From Endocalyx cinctus (taxonomy: Eukaryota; Ascomycota; Sordariomycetes; Amphisphaeriales; Apiosporaceae): a stretch of DNA of 64,000 bases. The notes under the pieces are model-generated. The model was not told where the DNA came from. It made no database searches and worked only from the letters and a program-made list of their open reading frames with translations. The number at the start of each line of letters is the position of its first letter. Within the stretch, counting starts at the first letter, position 1. The translations under genes and the position numbers were made by a program. Below, one piece after another: positions 24,411 through 36,012 of this stretch. The stretch spans positions 2,170,001-2,234,000 of the forward strand of contig BCKC01000005.1 of NCBI GenBank assembly GCA_001600455.1. Direction: 5' to 3'.

Positions 24411-25818
24411 ATCAAGTGACAACTGTTGTTAGCCCAGTCTCTTCTTAGGAACGGAAGCAAAAGGCTGCCCCTCGCACCTTCTATAGATACCCCTCATCCG
24501 AAAAGAAAAGAAGAAAAAAAAAAAAAAAACTTTATCTGTATTGACGTATCAAAGTTGACATCTGGCGGGATCGTCGCCTGCATCGTCCCGGTATCTATGC
24601 ACGGATAATGTTAGGCTAAACCTAGATCTAAGCTGTGCTCTCTTCATTAGATAGTCTAACCACTAGATCAGGACGGGGATTTGGTAGTGCTCCATCTTGT
24701 TGGTAGACAAGATGAGTTTGTACTTCCACCCTTCACGCGAGCTAGCTCGGATTCAACGTAGAATCCCAATCTATCAAAGCCTTCCGATTCTCAAACCAAA
24801 CAACCTGTCCCCAAACCCACAAAAATTGGTCCCGATCTTTAAGTTAGTCGGGCTGTGAAGGAAATTTGCAATGATGTATAGATCTGGAGTACCCTCATGT
24901 TCCTCTACAATTCTGAGGGTAAGGAAAGATTCACAGAGTCAAACGCGTCTTTTTTCTTCTTCTCTATTTCTTTTCCTCTTTACTAGTTTAATACTAGTTT
25001 GTTTGTTTCGTCTCCGCGTATTTTTACGAGCGTTGGTTGGTCGGTAAGGGAATGGAGGCCCGGGTTTTCTAATCCAGCTTTGTTATTATAGCAAAATCTG
25101 ATCTTATTAGCAATATTCTCTTTATTTTCCCCCCATTTGCCTCCCATTTGTCTTTCCTACTACCTTCCTTATCTCGTATAGACCAGACCGGTAAGGGAAA
25201 ACTAAGGAATAGGGCATTGCATAATGCGTATCGATGGATTTATGCTCGCTCTTACTTTCTCGTGCATACGTAATTCTTGTGAGATTATTTTCGGGACTGC
25301 CCTTCTCATGGTGGGATGTTTGAGAGGGTTGGTAACTCACCACGAGGGTTTCGATAAGCGGGTTAATGAAAAGGGGCGGTAGGGAGGATGGTAAGTTAAA
25401 AGTCTAACCTAGTAGACATACCTCGAAGAATGCACGTATTCTACTTATAGGCAAATGTTAGTTCTTACGACATCTTCGTCAGATATATATCCTTGACATG
25501 AAGTCATGCAAGGTATCCATGAACATCAGATCTCGTCCTCCCTTCTACAGTGTACAATAATATGACCACTTAATTAACACGATGAGCTTGGTATACAAAC
25601 TACGAGAATTATGTACATTATTTGTATTAATAGTAATCGTAACTAACTACTATAGAACTTATTTTGTTTGACTCAGAACCTTTTCGGAATCAAACTATAC
25701 CATAAAGCGTAGCTACCTGATATACGGCATATATACATACGCATCCCATTCATACTCACGACCCTTCCTGGTAATATGTAAATTCTATCTATTATTAGTT
25801 TTTAAATATATTCCCACC
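24411..25818. other. Intergenic region between convergent genes
   Basis: About 1.4 kb between the CK2 and SCM3 stop codons, presumably mostly 3' UTRs. There is an A16 run near 24514-24530. No open frame with coding character and no RNA gene seen. Confidence 0.5.
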
Positions 25819-28800
25819 CTATCTACAGCATACGAAGCAGAAATCCCTATCGCAGACGAACCCATCCTTGCCGCACCTACGCACGGTACCACCAGGGGTA
25901 CGAAGCGGGCTCGATCTCGAGCTCGGGCTCGGGCTGCCGACGTCGCCGCGCCTCGGCGAGAGGGACAGCAGCAACGTATCCGCGACGATGCGCGAAAGGG
26001 GCGAGCCCTGGCTCGGGCTCGCGTCCGTCGCTTTGGACGGGCTTCCGAATTTGCGCTTCGGAGTTCGTCGTTGCGAGTCCACGCCGAGCGGTGACGTCGA
26101 CGCCCTCGCGGCGCTGCCACCGCCGAGGACCGAGATGCGATCCGGGGAGGTGTTCTTGTTGTTGTTGTCGTTGCTGTTGCTACTGCGACGGCTCGGGGAG
26201 CCGAGAAGGAGGCTGTACTGCCTCGACCTCTTCCGGGGCGTCGAAAATAGTAGATTCCTGCTGGAAGAGGTGGGAGTTGTCGCCGTCGTTCTGGACATTC
26301 TCGGCGTAGATATGATGCTTATCTCATCGTCGTCGTCCTCGGGGTCGTCGGGGACAAGAGACGATAGAGTGCGTGCTAATTTCCTCTTAGTCGGCGATTT
26401 GGAAGTAGAGTCGCGGGTGCGAGGTGCGCCGATTGCGCCGACTTTCTTAGTTGGTGTTACCAAGATAGAAGGATTGGCTGCTTTAGCTGCGCGTTGGGGC
26501 GATACGGACGACGCTGGTCGTGCTTCTTCGGAGTTCGGAATCTCATTCGCCGGCGTCTCGCTTTCAGGACTAGGTAGCGGACGGAAAACGAATTCAGTTA
26601 TCCGAGGCGCTTCTAATCTATTAGACTCCGACTGCAGTACCGCTGTTGCGTCTAAGTCCAATTGCTGTTCAATTGCAGATTCGAACACATCAAGGCCTCG
26701 CCCTTCGAGCGCCTCCGCTCCTCGCACAAAACTTTTAGCCGACGTGAAGTTTTCTGACTCGGAACTTGGGCTAGAATCGTCTTTATGACCTAAAGAGTCT
26801 ATTTCCATCATATCGTAAGCAGTTTCAAAGGACGTGTCGGATGTCGGACGCTCGGATAAGCTCAAAGGTGTTATAACTTGTGCATCCGGTACCGCGGCGG
26901 AAGGGAGCGCTCGCGTATTAGAGAGGTCCGTGTCTCCGAACTCCATCTCTTCGGTATTCGAATCTTGCCGATGATCTAAGACAATAGAGCTCGTATTTCT
27001 GTTAGAAAAGTGAAGCGCAGCTTCTTGCTCGTTAGTGCTTGTAGTAGCGCAATCCGTGCGTGGAAGAGCAGAAGACAATTCGGGATTGGTTGCGAGGAAG
27101 CTCTCCGCAATTGAAGATGTAACTGCTATTATGTTATTCAGCTCGTGACCCAGCCCCTCTTCTTCATCCGAAAAATGGTATGAAGGATCCAGGTTATTGC
27201 GGGAGAACACTTCCGAGCTCTGGGGAGCACCGCCCTTGGCTTTTATTCGAGCGTTCTCCGCGTCCGTGATGTCTTGGATGATTTTGACCACAGAGCTAGA
27301 TGCTCGAAGCTCTTCGTCGCTATCTGAAGTCAGTGGTGCCGATATACTTTCGCTCTCAATCCTGCCAAGGTTCTGCTGCGCCGTGGGAGTTGCTTGTTCC
27401 AAATATGGATGTATATTTTCCTCAGAAGCGATTCTATCATCTTGTAGAGACGTAAGTATCTGATCCAGCCTATTAGAAGCTGATGGATTGTGGATCGAAT
27501 TCTGAGGCCGCTCCCATCCTTGAAGTTTGCCATCAAAACTTTCTGAACCTCTCGTAGCGCCACGAGGCCATAGTATATCGGAATAGAATTCTGTCTGTTT
27601 TCGGCTTCGGGCTGGCTCTCTTTGCTGAAGATCCACTATCGGAGTAATATTTTCGGCTGATTTTTCGAGCAGCTCCGAGATCTCGGATCGAATTTGGGAC
27701 ATACCCAACGGAGAAGCAGCGGCGGCTGATGAAGATGTAGAGATATCTGGCATCGAATCGTTCTGTAGACTGAAATCTCCTGTCTGATCCTTTAGGCTAG
27801 AAACATCTACTTTCTTCGAGCTACCGCAGCTTTTACTCCGGGCCTGCATTGAATGGGTTTCAAATGGTCCCCGGGCTACCTTTCTAGGGCGGCCTCTTCT
27901 TCGGGGGCCTTGAAATGCAGACTGAGTGGAGGTAGCTCCTGATATCTGAGAATCTGAGCTTTTAGATCGCCTCATTTCTTTTTGAATGGATTTTATGATG
28001 TTCAAATTTCGGCCCGGGCGCTCCAGGCTCTCTTCATGCGGATTGCTTTCCCTTTCCACCTGAGGGCCTAAGCCTTGAAAGTCAGGCAAATCACCATTCT
28101 CTAATGAATTTAGCAGGATCTTTTTTGGCTCAACCGTTCTTATTCTCTCACGACCTACTCCATCATTATAGCTCTCACGAGGAACTTGTCGGTCTAAGTC
28201 CCGAGCAGATACAGCAGGAGCGACCGCTTTTTGGGGCCTTTCCACCGTCTCAATTGCAGACGCACCCTCCTTGTCTCTAGTCAGTAGGATGTCTTCGTCA
28301 TCTTCTGAGCGGCGACCCGTAGAATCAGGAGATTTCGGTTTGAAAACTTTCACACCGACTCCTTTTTTAGGGCGCACATATCGGAATTTTCTGCTCGGAT
28401 ACGGTAACTGATTATAACCTCTCGGTCCCACCATCGAAGAGCCCTGTAAATTAAAATCTGGTGGGAAACTCACGGGCATACTGCCGTAATTGTAGCCATA
28501 TTGGTCGTAAGGCATCGGGATACCGGAAACTTGCCAAACTGGGCTTACCCGGACATTACCGTGAGGCATGGGGCCAAACGGGAATGTATCGAAGCTATCC
28601 ATTCGACCTGAAGGTATATGTCCAGGATTATTGGAAATATGATACGGGTCTTCATCGGGAGGCCCAAGTTGCCACCAATCCTGCTGAATCGCTTGGGAGC
28701 TTTGGGCATCGGCACTAGATCGAGACTCGGGGCGCACTTCTTCTCCTCTTGAAAATGATTCTGGATCATCGTAAAATAGCTCTCCCTCCCTCAAACCATC

Positions 28801-29094
28801 CCTCTCATCCTCCAATGATTGAAGGTGCCCATTATTGACAACGATTTCGCCGGTGACCAGGTCAATCTCGTCACCCACGTCGGTGAAGTCTCTTGCATAT
28901 TTTTCGAAAATATTCTCGAACGTAGATTTGAGTCGATTCGCGGCTTTCGCTCTACCCTTGTCAAGTTGGTATCCAGGGTCCTGTATCGTATCGATTTGGG
29001 TCTGGGTCATAGAAAGCTCGTCTTGGTTCTCGTCGTCGCTGTCATCGTCGTACGGGGCTAGTCCCAGTCTTGGTCGTTTCGAAGGAGTGTCCAT
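25819..29094 (-). CDS. scm3: Scm3/HJURP-family CENP-A chaperone
   Basis: Single exon, 1091 aa, start ATG at 29094. Scm3 deposits the centromeric histone H3 variant CENP-A and links to the Mis18 pathway. The conserved Scm3 domain lies near the N-terminus (about 48-100): RLKSTFENIFEKYARDF, then VGDEIDLVTGEIVVNNGHL, the most diagnostic block of the family. The long middle is disordered and charged. An AT-hook RRRGRPRK is near residue 400. The extreme C-terminus is a Cys cluster, CGKDGFVCDRDFCFVCC, probably zinc-binding. Filamentous-fungal Scm3 proteins are known to be long and to carry extra DNA-binding modules, so this architecture fits. The large antisense frame (25868-26788) is a codon-bias shadow. 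Confidence 0.85.
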   Translation of the reverse strand: MDTPSKRPRLGLAPYDDDSDDENQDELSMTQTQIDTIQDPGYQLDKGRAKAANRLKSTFENIFEKYARDFTDVGDEIDLVTGEIVVNNGHLQSLEDERDGLREGELFYDDPESFSRGEEVRPESRSSADAQSSQAIQQDWWQLGPPDEDPYHISNNPGHIPSGRMDSFDTFPFGPMPHGNVRVSPVWQVSGIPMPYDQYGYNYGSMPVSFPPDFNLQGSSMVGPRGYNQLPYPSRKFRYVRPKKGVGVKVFKPKSPDSTGRRSEDDEDILLTRDKEGASAIETVERPQKAVAPAVSARDLDRQVPRESYNDGVGRERIRTVEPKKILLNSLENGDLPDFQGLGPQVERESNPHEESLERPGRNLNIIKSIQKEMRRSKSSDSQISGATSTQSAFQGPRRRGRPRKVARGPFETHSMQARSKSCGSSKKVDVSSLKDQTGDFSLQNDSMPDISTSSSAAAASPLGMSQIRSEISELLEKSAENITPIVDLQQREPARSRKQTEFYSDILWPRGATRGSESFDGKLQGWERPQNSIHNPSASNRLDQILTSLQDDRIASEENIHPYLEQATPTAQQNLGRIESESISAPLTSDSDEELRASSSVVKIIQDITDAENARIKAKGGAPQSSEVFSRNNLDPSYHFSDEEEGLGHELNNIIAVTSSIAESFLATNPELSSALPRTDCATTSTNEQEAALHFSNRNTSSIVLDHRQDSNTEEMEFGDTDLSNTRALPSAAVPDAQVITPLSLSERPTSDTSFETAYDMMEIDSLGHKDDSSPSSESENFTSAKSFVRGAEALEGRGLDVFESAIEQQLDLDATAVLQSESNRLEAPRITEFVFRPLPSPESETPANEIPNSEEARPASSVSPQRAAKAANPSILVTPTKKVGAIGAPRTRDSTSKSPTKRKLARTLSSLVPDDPEDDDDEISIISTPRMSRTTATTPTSSSRNLLFSTPRKRSRQYSLLLGSPSRRSSNSNDNNNKNTSPDRISVLGGGSAARASTSPLGVDSQRRTPKRKFGSPSKATDASPSQGSPLSRIVADTLLLSLSPRRGDVGSPSPSSRSSPLRTPGGTVRRCGKDGFVCDRDFCFVCCR

Positions 29095-30050
29095 AATCTA
29101 TCTACTCGATACAAGCTGAGAGTTGGAGAATGTATGTAACTGGATAGGTTGTCCATTCTCTCGTAGAAATATCATAAGAACTCTCTCGAGTCTGTCGAAT
29201 CTAGCATGGCTGCATATTAATTTAATCTGGTAATACAATTGAGGTTTTTCAATTCAATGCTATTCTATTATCGACCATTACCGAAACTTTACATATGATG
29301 GATATGGTGACTAACCCAGATAGGTACATTACAAACATGTTGGCAGGGTGACCCCACATCAAGTAACGGTAACGGTAAGGCGTTTACGCTGTAATTAGGT
29401 ACTTTTCAGCTATTACACAGTATTCACCTTAAAAAAGCCAACCCCACCAGCCCACTTCCTAAAAGTGTTCAGCCCTTACCCTTGACAAGAGTCACAGAAG
29501 TCGGTAAAATAAAACTTCATTTGAAGCAACAATAATTCCAATAAATATCGCTCGATCTTTATATACCGAACTGGAAGTATCGTCGATACCTAGTCATATA
29601 CTAGGTTAAGTATACGTATAGATTGCCTAAGACTGGCTGTGACACATCCAGATATCCTACCCCTAAACCCCATAAAGCTACACCAGACATTATTGCTATA
29701 TCTACAGTGTGTTATGTAACCAGAATGACAGTTCCTGCATAGAACATCATCTTTCTTCGATACCTGTCATTTGTCGTTAACGAACTGCTTAGAGACCGAT
29801 GCTGCAATGAGGCCCCCTATTCATAAAACCGCCCTTTCACTAGAAATATACATTCGAGTAACACAGTTTGCCTATATGTAAGCTGAAGGTGTAGAGAGTC
29901 TCTACACCTTACTAGAGACCCTAGTCAACTTGTTTGTGTACAGAACTGCAGGTAAACCAACGCCAATAACACGTACAACTGGTTCACCCACCAGTGGATA
30001 CAAGTACCAAAGTATTGTCTCTTTAGATAAGTCGATTCTTTCTAAATTGT
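29095..30050. other. Intergenic region with a 25-bp palindrome
   Basis: AT-rich, no gene. It contains a palindrome at 29886-29910 with perfect 12-bp arms, AAGGTGTAGAGA and TCTCTACACCTT, around a single G. The first 300 bases are the likely SCM3 promoter. Confidence 0.5.
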
Positions 30051-30079
30051 TTGTCTCTTGAATCAGATTTTCTTATTTA

Positions 30080-30700
30080 TTTAGATGTCAGTATCGAACT
30101 ACCAGGTAGTTCCCCGGATAAGTACATGTCTGATGATAACTTGTCTTTCTCTTATGACGTTTGGCCGCACTTCTTATCGGAGAAGAGAGAGAGAGACAGA
30201 GGGCTGAAGACCCCCCGCGCAGTAAGTGACTCTCCATATTTATCCCTTCTTCAAGATCTCAACGAAGCCATCACCCTCATTCAGGTTTCCTGGCGTTTCC
30301 CTCTTCTTGCACTGCTCAAATACGTTTTCCTGCTCTTCACTACCATGAAGTCACATTCCTACATCCGGGATCATAGTAGCGAACTAGAATGCCGCGTTAG
30401 ACGACGCGGAGCTGTGGGACATCTTGACTTCTTTAAAATATATCATTTCCGAAGGCCGAGAGCCTCCCAAGGACAAAAAGGAAATGCGTCACTTGGAGCA
30501 AGTCACTGGCCACATACTGGTGGCCGAGTTCGAATCCTCGGCCCTGTGGTTTTATTTCATCGTTTTCTTCCCGCTTAAAATCCCTCGTGGTTGTGCAAGC
30601 TCTATAAGCAGAAATCAGAGATGCGCTGAAGAGCTATTATAATACCACGCCAAGCACGACGGCCGCTCTACCGCACTCGACAGCCTGCTTGAAGGATACG
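30080..30700 (+). pseudogene. Cytochrome P450 relic, frameshifted
   Basis: Three P450-like blocks in order but in different frames. First, at about 30225-30340, PYLSLLQDLNEAITLIQVSWRFPLLALLKYVF-type sequence (F-G region). Second, about 30388-30575 in another frame: LDDAELWDILTSLKYIISEG, then EMRHLEQVTGHILVAEFESSA, like an I helix with the AGxE/DTTA motif degraded to AEFESSA. Third, after a TAA near 30578, NPSWLCKLYKQKSEMR, as expected just after the I helix. A TAG at 30385-30387 and a TGA after SEMR interrupt it. No haem-Cys region follows. It belongs to a different P450 fragment from the one at 19 kb. Confidence 0.5.
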
Positions 30701-31380
30701 TGACATATGATGCCAAGTGCTCTCACCCGAGTGCCTGTTGTTAATCCGGGCGCAAGGGTGCACGGGGATGGGGCATGTACGAGAAGCCCCATGTGTACGT
30801 TAAGTTTGTGCAAGTGGAGAGAAAGGTGTGGATATAGGGATGCAGCGAAATCTAGCCTTGTGGGAATTGTTTTCCTAGCCTAGTAGGCCTGTCTTCTTAC
30901 TAGTGTTGCTTGTCTTGTTGTCAACTCCCTCCTCATCACTTGTCAGCATGTATCGATGATGTATGCCCCTGTTACGCTGTCAGATTAGGCTCATCTCAGA
31001 GGTAGGATTAACCTGTCTTCGATAGACTTAAAACCAATAGTCACTGGCTGGAGCTATGTGTTTTCAGCCTTTTCTTTTTGTGTTGGTACACATGATACAA
31101 CTAGGAAATTCTCGAATTTATTTCTTTATATATTAGAAAAAATCGAAAGTTGGAGGGAAAGAAGAGAAGCAATGGAGACAGAGCTACTGTACAATTAATT
31201 GAGGTATTGGAAAGTAGAAGGGAAAGATTATCTAACGCCCAACACCCAGTCATAATACCAAGTACTATAACACTGAAGACCAAGGCTTTCTGGCGCTCCG
31301 AAGCATTCAGACGGATCTATCTAGCAGTGCTTATCATATATTCTAATCGACATTTGAAACTAGACGAGCACTTCTTCCAT
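30701..31380. other. Intergenic region between relics
   Basis: No recognisable gene. Probably eroded sequence of the same former gene set; frames are short and interrupted. Confidence 0.4.
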
Positions 31381-31389
31381 TGTTCATTA

Positions 31390-31640
31390 CCTTTCGCGGG
31401 AGATCTTCGAAGCCACCATGGCTGGGCTCTCACTAGTCATTGTCTCACGTCGCTCGTCTCGCAGACGCTGGGCACGACGTCCTACTCATCACGCACTCTT
31501 ACGGAGGTACACCAGCTACCGAGTCCATCCGGGGACTTAGTAAGGACGTGAGGTGGTGTTCTCGAACCTTCCCTTGGAACAGGGCAAATTCTGGAGCAGA
31601 AGACTGGTCAAGCACTCTGCCGTAAGTTTCACGGGCAAAC
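31390..31640 (+). pseudogene. Alpha/beta hydrolase relic
   Basis: The frame from 31446 reads HVARLADAGHDVLLITHSYG then GTPATESIRGLSKDVRW. This is the nucleophile-elbow region of a fungal alpha/beta hydrolase: HSYGG fits G/H-x-S-x-G with the serine nucleophile. The expected N-terminal strand-oxyanion part and the C-terminal catalytic His part are not found in any frame nearby. After about 31557 the similarity stops. I read it as a fragment of a dead esterase-like gene, 0.7 kb from the P450 relic. Confidence 0.5.
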
Positions 31641-32352
31641 TTACCTATGCTGGTGATAAGGGTACTTGGTTGCTGAGGATGACCGATCTATTATAGCGGC
31701 AACATAGAAATCCCAAATCGAGATGATTGAGCGGGTGAGTGGCAATAAAGTTGACATTTCAAGCATTAACTCTGGTCGTGTCCCATCAATCAGCCAGCCG
31801 CAGCAGGTAATTGAGTTTATTGTTGGTGTAGCTCAGAAACTCGGCTAGAAAGATACTGTACCTACCTAATATAACAATAACTTGAATTAAAATTTCAACT
31901 AAGAGTAACTTAATGAGTACCCATACCGTATAAAAGGATAAGGTTATTCTACTATAAGCCTCTAGGTACGGAAAGCCACAGGGGCCACTGGGGGAAAATG
32001 AAAGATACGCTACGCTACGCTATTACCCATCAGTAACCCACTGAAAAGTGGAAAGCTGCAAGGAACGGCCAGGCCCCTTGTGATGCCTACGCTGCCTGAC
32101 TAGGTATACACTATACACCATTTACTCCCACTATTCCCTACTGTAGAAGCCTACTAGATGTGAATACTCCGTACTAGTGATCAATTGATTAAGTGATCAG
32201 CTGATGACGTATATGCCACTTGATTTATCTTCTACCTTTTACTTTCTAGGGCTCTTTATCTCAACTTATTCAGACTTCATTACTTACAGCATACATAAAC
32301 CACCAGGATGGAACCGGCGATATCACAACTATTCTAATATAGGACTGAAGGG
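31641..32352. promoter_or_regulatory. Promoter region of ATG6
   Basis: Contains three ACGCT repeats (about 32005-32022) and the 9-mer TACTCCGTA (32165-32173) about 180 bases before the start codon. No gene. The first part may be remains of the hydrolase gene. Confidence 0.4.
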
Positions 32353-33930
32353 ATGTATTGTCAAAAATGTCGAGCTCCCCTCAAGCTAGATGGGTCGCTA
32401 GGAGAGCTTAATCCTGCTGCCTTTGATCTACTTGTTGGTATGTAATTTGCCTATCTAATATGAATACGATCTGTCCTAATCACACGGACCGTGGAATTTA
32501 CAGCATCTTCCCAACAACCTCCTAAGAGATCGACCGCCGCCCGCTTTTCCTACCCTCAAGATAACGAACGGAAAAATATATACGATAAAGTCTCCAAGAA
32601 TGCAGGTCCTGCTACATTTAAGAGACATGGTAGTGCTCGTGATAGCTCAGCCATGTCATTCGTACTCCTCTCCGAGTCGCAGCTAGCTGCGCCTAAACTC
32701 ACAACTCCACACGAAATCGCAAGCACGAAGTCGCAACAACAGCTTCAACAGCGTGCGCGCCGAAGCTCGATGTCTACAGCTCAGCGAAACGAGATGGCGC
32801 AGCCTCACGAAGCTGAGCGCATAAATAAATTATTCGAGATATTATCTGCTCGATCCGATATAGATCATCCCGTTTGTGTCGAATGTACCGAGATGCTAGT
32901 AGATGGTCTTCAGAAAAGACTGGAATCTACCACCCGAGAGCGCGATGCTTATGCTGGCTTTCTTAAACAAGTGCAGGCAGATGCGCCTAGCGAGGACGAT
33001 ATCGCCGAGGCTGAAAAGGCATTAGCGAAAGCCAAGAAGGACGAGGATGAATCCATGAAAGATCTATTGAAACTGGAGAAGGAAAAGGCCGCTCTGGATG
33101 AAGAGATCGCCGCGTTGGAGGACGAGTCGCAAAGGTTAGATGCCGAAGAGGAACAATTCTGGAGGGAGCGCAATACATTTTCTACGAAGCTCTCCGAGTT
33201 TCAGAGCGAGAGGGATAGCCTCAACTCCAAATTCAACCATGATTCACAGCTACTAGCGAAACTACAGCGTGCCAACGTCTACAACGATACTTTCTCAATA
33301 CATCACGATGGTCACTTCGCTACCATAAACGGTCTACGACTTGGAAAGCTCTCGACGAGGCCGGTGGAATGGCCTGAGATTAACGCTGCATGGGGGCAAG
33401 CGCTACTACTCGTTGTCACAGTTGCTGAGAAACTAGGGTATAAATTCGAAGGCTATGAACCGATACCCATGGGCTCAACTTCCAAAATCATAAAATACGA
33501 CTATCCTTCACCATCTTCGAGCCGCCTAGGCGGCACTCACAGGAACGGGCCGCCCCCGGCTCCAAAAAAGAGTGTCCTGGATCTATATTCGACCGGCGAC
33601 TTACCGCTGCAGATGTTATGGAATCGCAATTTTGATAAGGGCATGGTAGCATTTTTGGAATTAGTCCGGCAACTCGGAGCTTATGTTCACAAGCAGACGC
33701 TAGAAGGTAGCAATGATCCGAATCGATATTCTCCTCATCCGCTAGCCCTGCCATACAAGATAGATGGCGACAAGATCGGAGACGATAGGATAGGTCACTT
33801 CAGTATCAGGCTTGGTATGACCGGCGACGAAGGATGGACCAAAGCGTGCAAGTTTGCTCTAACATGTTGCAAATTCCTCATAGCGCATGCGAGTAACATA
33901 AGCCACGTGGCAAATGGACGACAACAATAG
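32353..33930 (+). CDS. atg6: Atg6/Vps30 (Beclin 1), core subunit of Vps34 complexes
   Basis: Model: exon 1 32353-32437, exon 2 32504-33930, 503 aa; the 66-nt intron has GTATGT and TTTACAG. The short first exon encodes MYCQKCRAPLKLDGSLGELN, with the first CxxC. The second pair is in HPVCVECTEML near residue 153. A coiled coil (about 155-275) and the BARA domain (about 285-500) follow. BARA landmarks are FSIHHDGHFATINGLRLG, VEWPEINAAWGQALLL and DEGWTKACKFALTCCKFLI. Known role: scaffold of complexes I (autophagy, with Atg14) and II (endosomal sorting, with Vps38). The length matches fungal Atg6. Confidence 0.95.
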
Positions 33931-34887
33931 CGTAACTATGGATTGTATACATAGTATAATTATCACAACAAAGGAGAAACCCGTGGGGCGTTTATTTGGA
34001 GTTAGCCATAGGTTGGGTGGACTAAAGGGGACATGGGGTGTGGATTATACGCATTGATTTATCTAGTTGCCTAACTATCTATTTAATAAATTTTATTCTT
34101 ATCTCATTTTCGTCAAATAACATTCTTCGTGGCGGTAGTCTTCAAGTCATAATGCGACGAATACATACAGTGGCGCTGTTCCAGGCAAGTCAATACATTG
34201 GTTGAAGTATATTTACCGACTTGCCGCGGGGCCCGTATTAGATAAAGGACGAACTCATGCAAAATCCCATTCATTTTACCTTGTTCGACAAATTTCTGCT
34301 GTGATTGATGTAGATCACAGGTGCACAGAGAAAAAAAAGGGTAAATACAGCGAGGATCGTCCACTCTGCTTTTTGCCGGCTACAAATATGTCACCTACTG
34401 GCGAGTCCCCTTTTCGAAATTGGAGATGAGATGAACACGGGCAGTAGTGAGAGCAATCGGTGGTGCGCTGGTCATATTCCTACTATTTACGCGCTTAAAC
34501 ACTCACAACAACCGGCGTGTTTACCTACGTAAAGCAGCCAGGTAGAGTAGAAGCTACTATGAATGTTGGGGAATAACATTTGCTAGCCCATGCTCTTCTC
34601 CTCCTTTGACCCAAAGGGTATCATCACATGTTGAATGGGAAACAGGGTATTAAGAGACAGCTTTTACCCTCTCAAAAATCTGACTACGTTTTCTCCAGGT
34701 ATATGTTTTACTTGCGTGCTGATGAGGAATCAAGTTGACCAACTTGTCTTGTTCACGGAAAATCACTGTTCTTTCTTGTTGTAGCTAATACTGAAACTCT
34801 TATATTAAATATATATAAAGATAGAAACCTTCAAGAGGAAAGGGAGAGGGGAGAAAAAAAAAGAAAATTGGCATTTCACTCGCCACG
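33931..34887. other. Intergenic region, nothing recognisable
   Basis: Nearly 1 kb between two genes on the same strand. AT-rich, with several A/T runs; purine-rich GAGAGGGGAGAAAAAAAAAG directly upstream of the next start. No gene seen. Confidence 0.5.
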
Positions 34888-36012
34888 ATGGTGAACAAGA
34901 CTCGTCTCCTTTCCATCACGGGACTATTGGCCATGGTCGGCCGCGCACAGCGGTACACCTCCGACGACAATGACGATGGTATCATCGACGACACGGGCCC
35001 GGCTTCTTTCTTCTGGCCTCCCGACCGCGAATGGTTAGATCGCACCGATAATAAAGCCCCCTGTGGATCCATCTCCGGCCCCGGTAGCCGGACTGAGTTT
35101 CCCATCAGTCACGGTGTCGTCGCGCTGATGGAGCAGACACACACTTTTGATAGGAAGCTTTCTATTTCGTACTCAAACAGTTAGTCTCTTCTATCTTCTC
35201 GAATTTCTTATTTATGTTTTGAAGACATAGAGACTACTCAGCAATCATAACATTATATATATATATAAGTTTCTGTATGAAAGACATTAGCTAACTTCAT
35301 ATAATTACACACTAGACCCAAGATTCGTCTCCGACTTCGAGACCCTCCTCCATGGGCGTGAACTCGCAAAATACGGCAGCGGGTTCCAGTGTTACAATAG
35401 TGAGTTTAATCATTCTTTCTTCCCCACCGTAGACAATATTTGCGCGGATACATATATATGTATATAAATATATGTTCACTAACGTCACCTACCCCCAAAT
35501 CAGTAACCACCCTCTCGCCGGAGGCCCAGGTGGGCAAAAACGCAACCCTGCAGCTAAAATACCGCGCCTCCGCCGGGTTCCCCAAGAATACCGAAACCGC
35601 GGGCGAGAGCCAGGACAGGATGGAGAGCTTCTACGCCTGCGCCGACATCGTCTTCGTCGAATATTCTGCCGTCAACCACGGCGAGACCGCCTGCTCCAAT
35701 GAGCCGATCTCGTACGGGGGAGGTCCCCAACTCAGTGGTCCTCACTACCGTGATGACGACGACGATGATGATGACGACGACTACGATGGTGATGGACGTC
35801 TCTCCCCGGGCGCCATCGCCGGCATAGTGATCGGCGTCTTGGCTGTACTTTCTTTGACCGCGTTCTTCGTCTACCGCTGGTTTGAGCAGCGAAAGCGAGC
35901 TCTTGCTCGCGAGAGGTCGACCAGGCATGTTAAGTGGTTTGGTACTGACGCCAACGATATGCCCATAGATGATAATAGGAACGATGTTCCGCTCCAAAAA
36001 CTCACCAAGTAG
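34888..36012 (+). CDS. Bim1/X325-like secreted or membrane-anchored protein
   Basis: Model: exons 34888-35179, 35316-35399 and 35504-36012, 294 aa; introns of 136 and 104 nt keep frame. Signal peptide at 1-20 (LLSITGLLAMVGRAQ). The ectodomain holds the features I associate with the copper-acquisition factor Bim1/X325 family: APCG, a TEFPIS motif, FQCYN, NATLQLKY and ESFYACADIVFV, with conserved cysteines. After it comes a run of ten or more aspartates, then one transmembrane helix (GAIAGIVIGVLAVLSLTAFF) and a basic cytoplasmic tail. In LPMO-like and X325 proteins the mature N-terminus is usually His; here predicted cleavage would leave Gln-Arg, so a His brace is not evident. Family assignment is from pattern memory. 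Confidence 0.65.

Noticed and set aside
25868..26788. 306-aa plus-strand frame opposite SCM3
   Set aside because: Antisense shadow of the disordered, codon-biased C-terminal part of SCM3.
30518..30540. tRNA B-box-like GTTCGAATCC
   Set aside because: No cloverleaf can be built around it, and the bases are explained as codons of the P450 relic.
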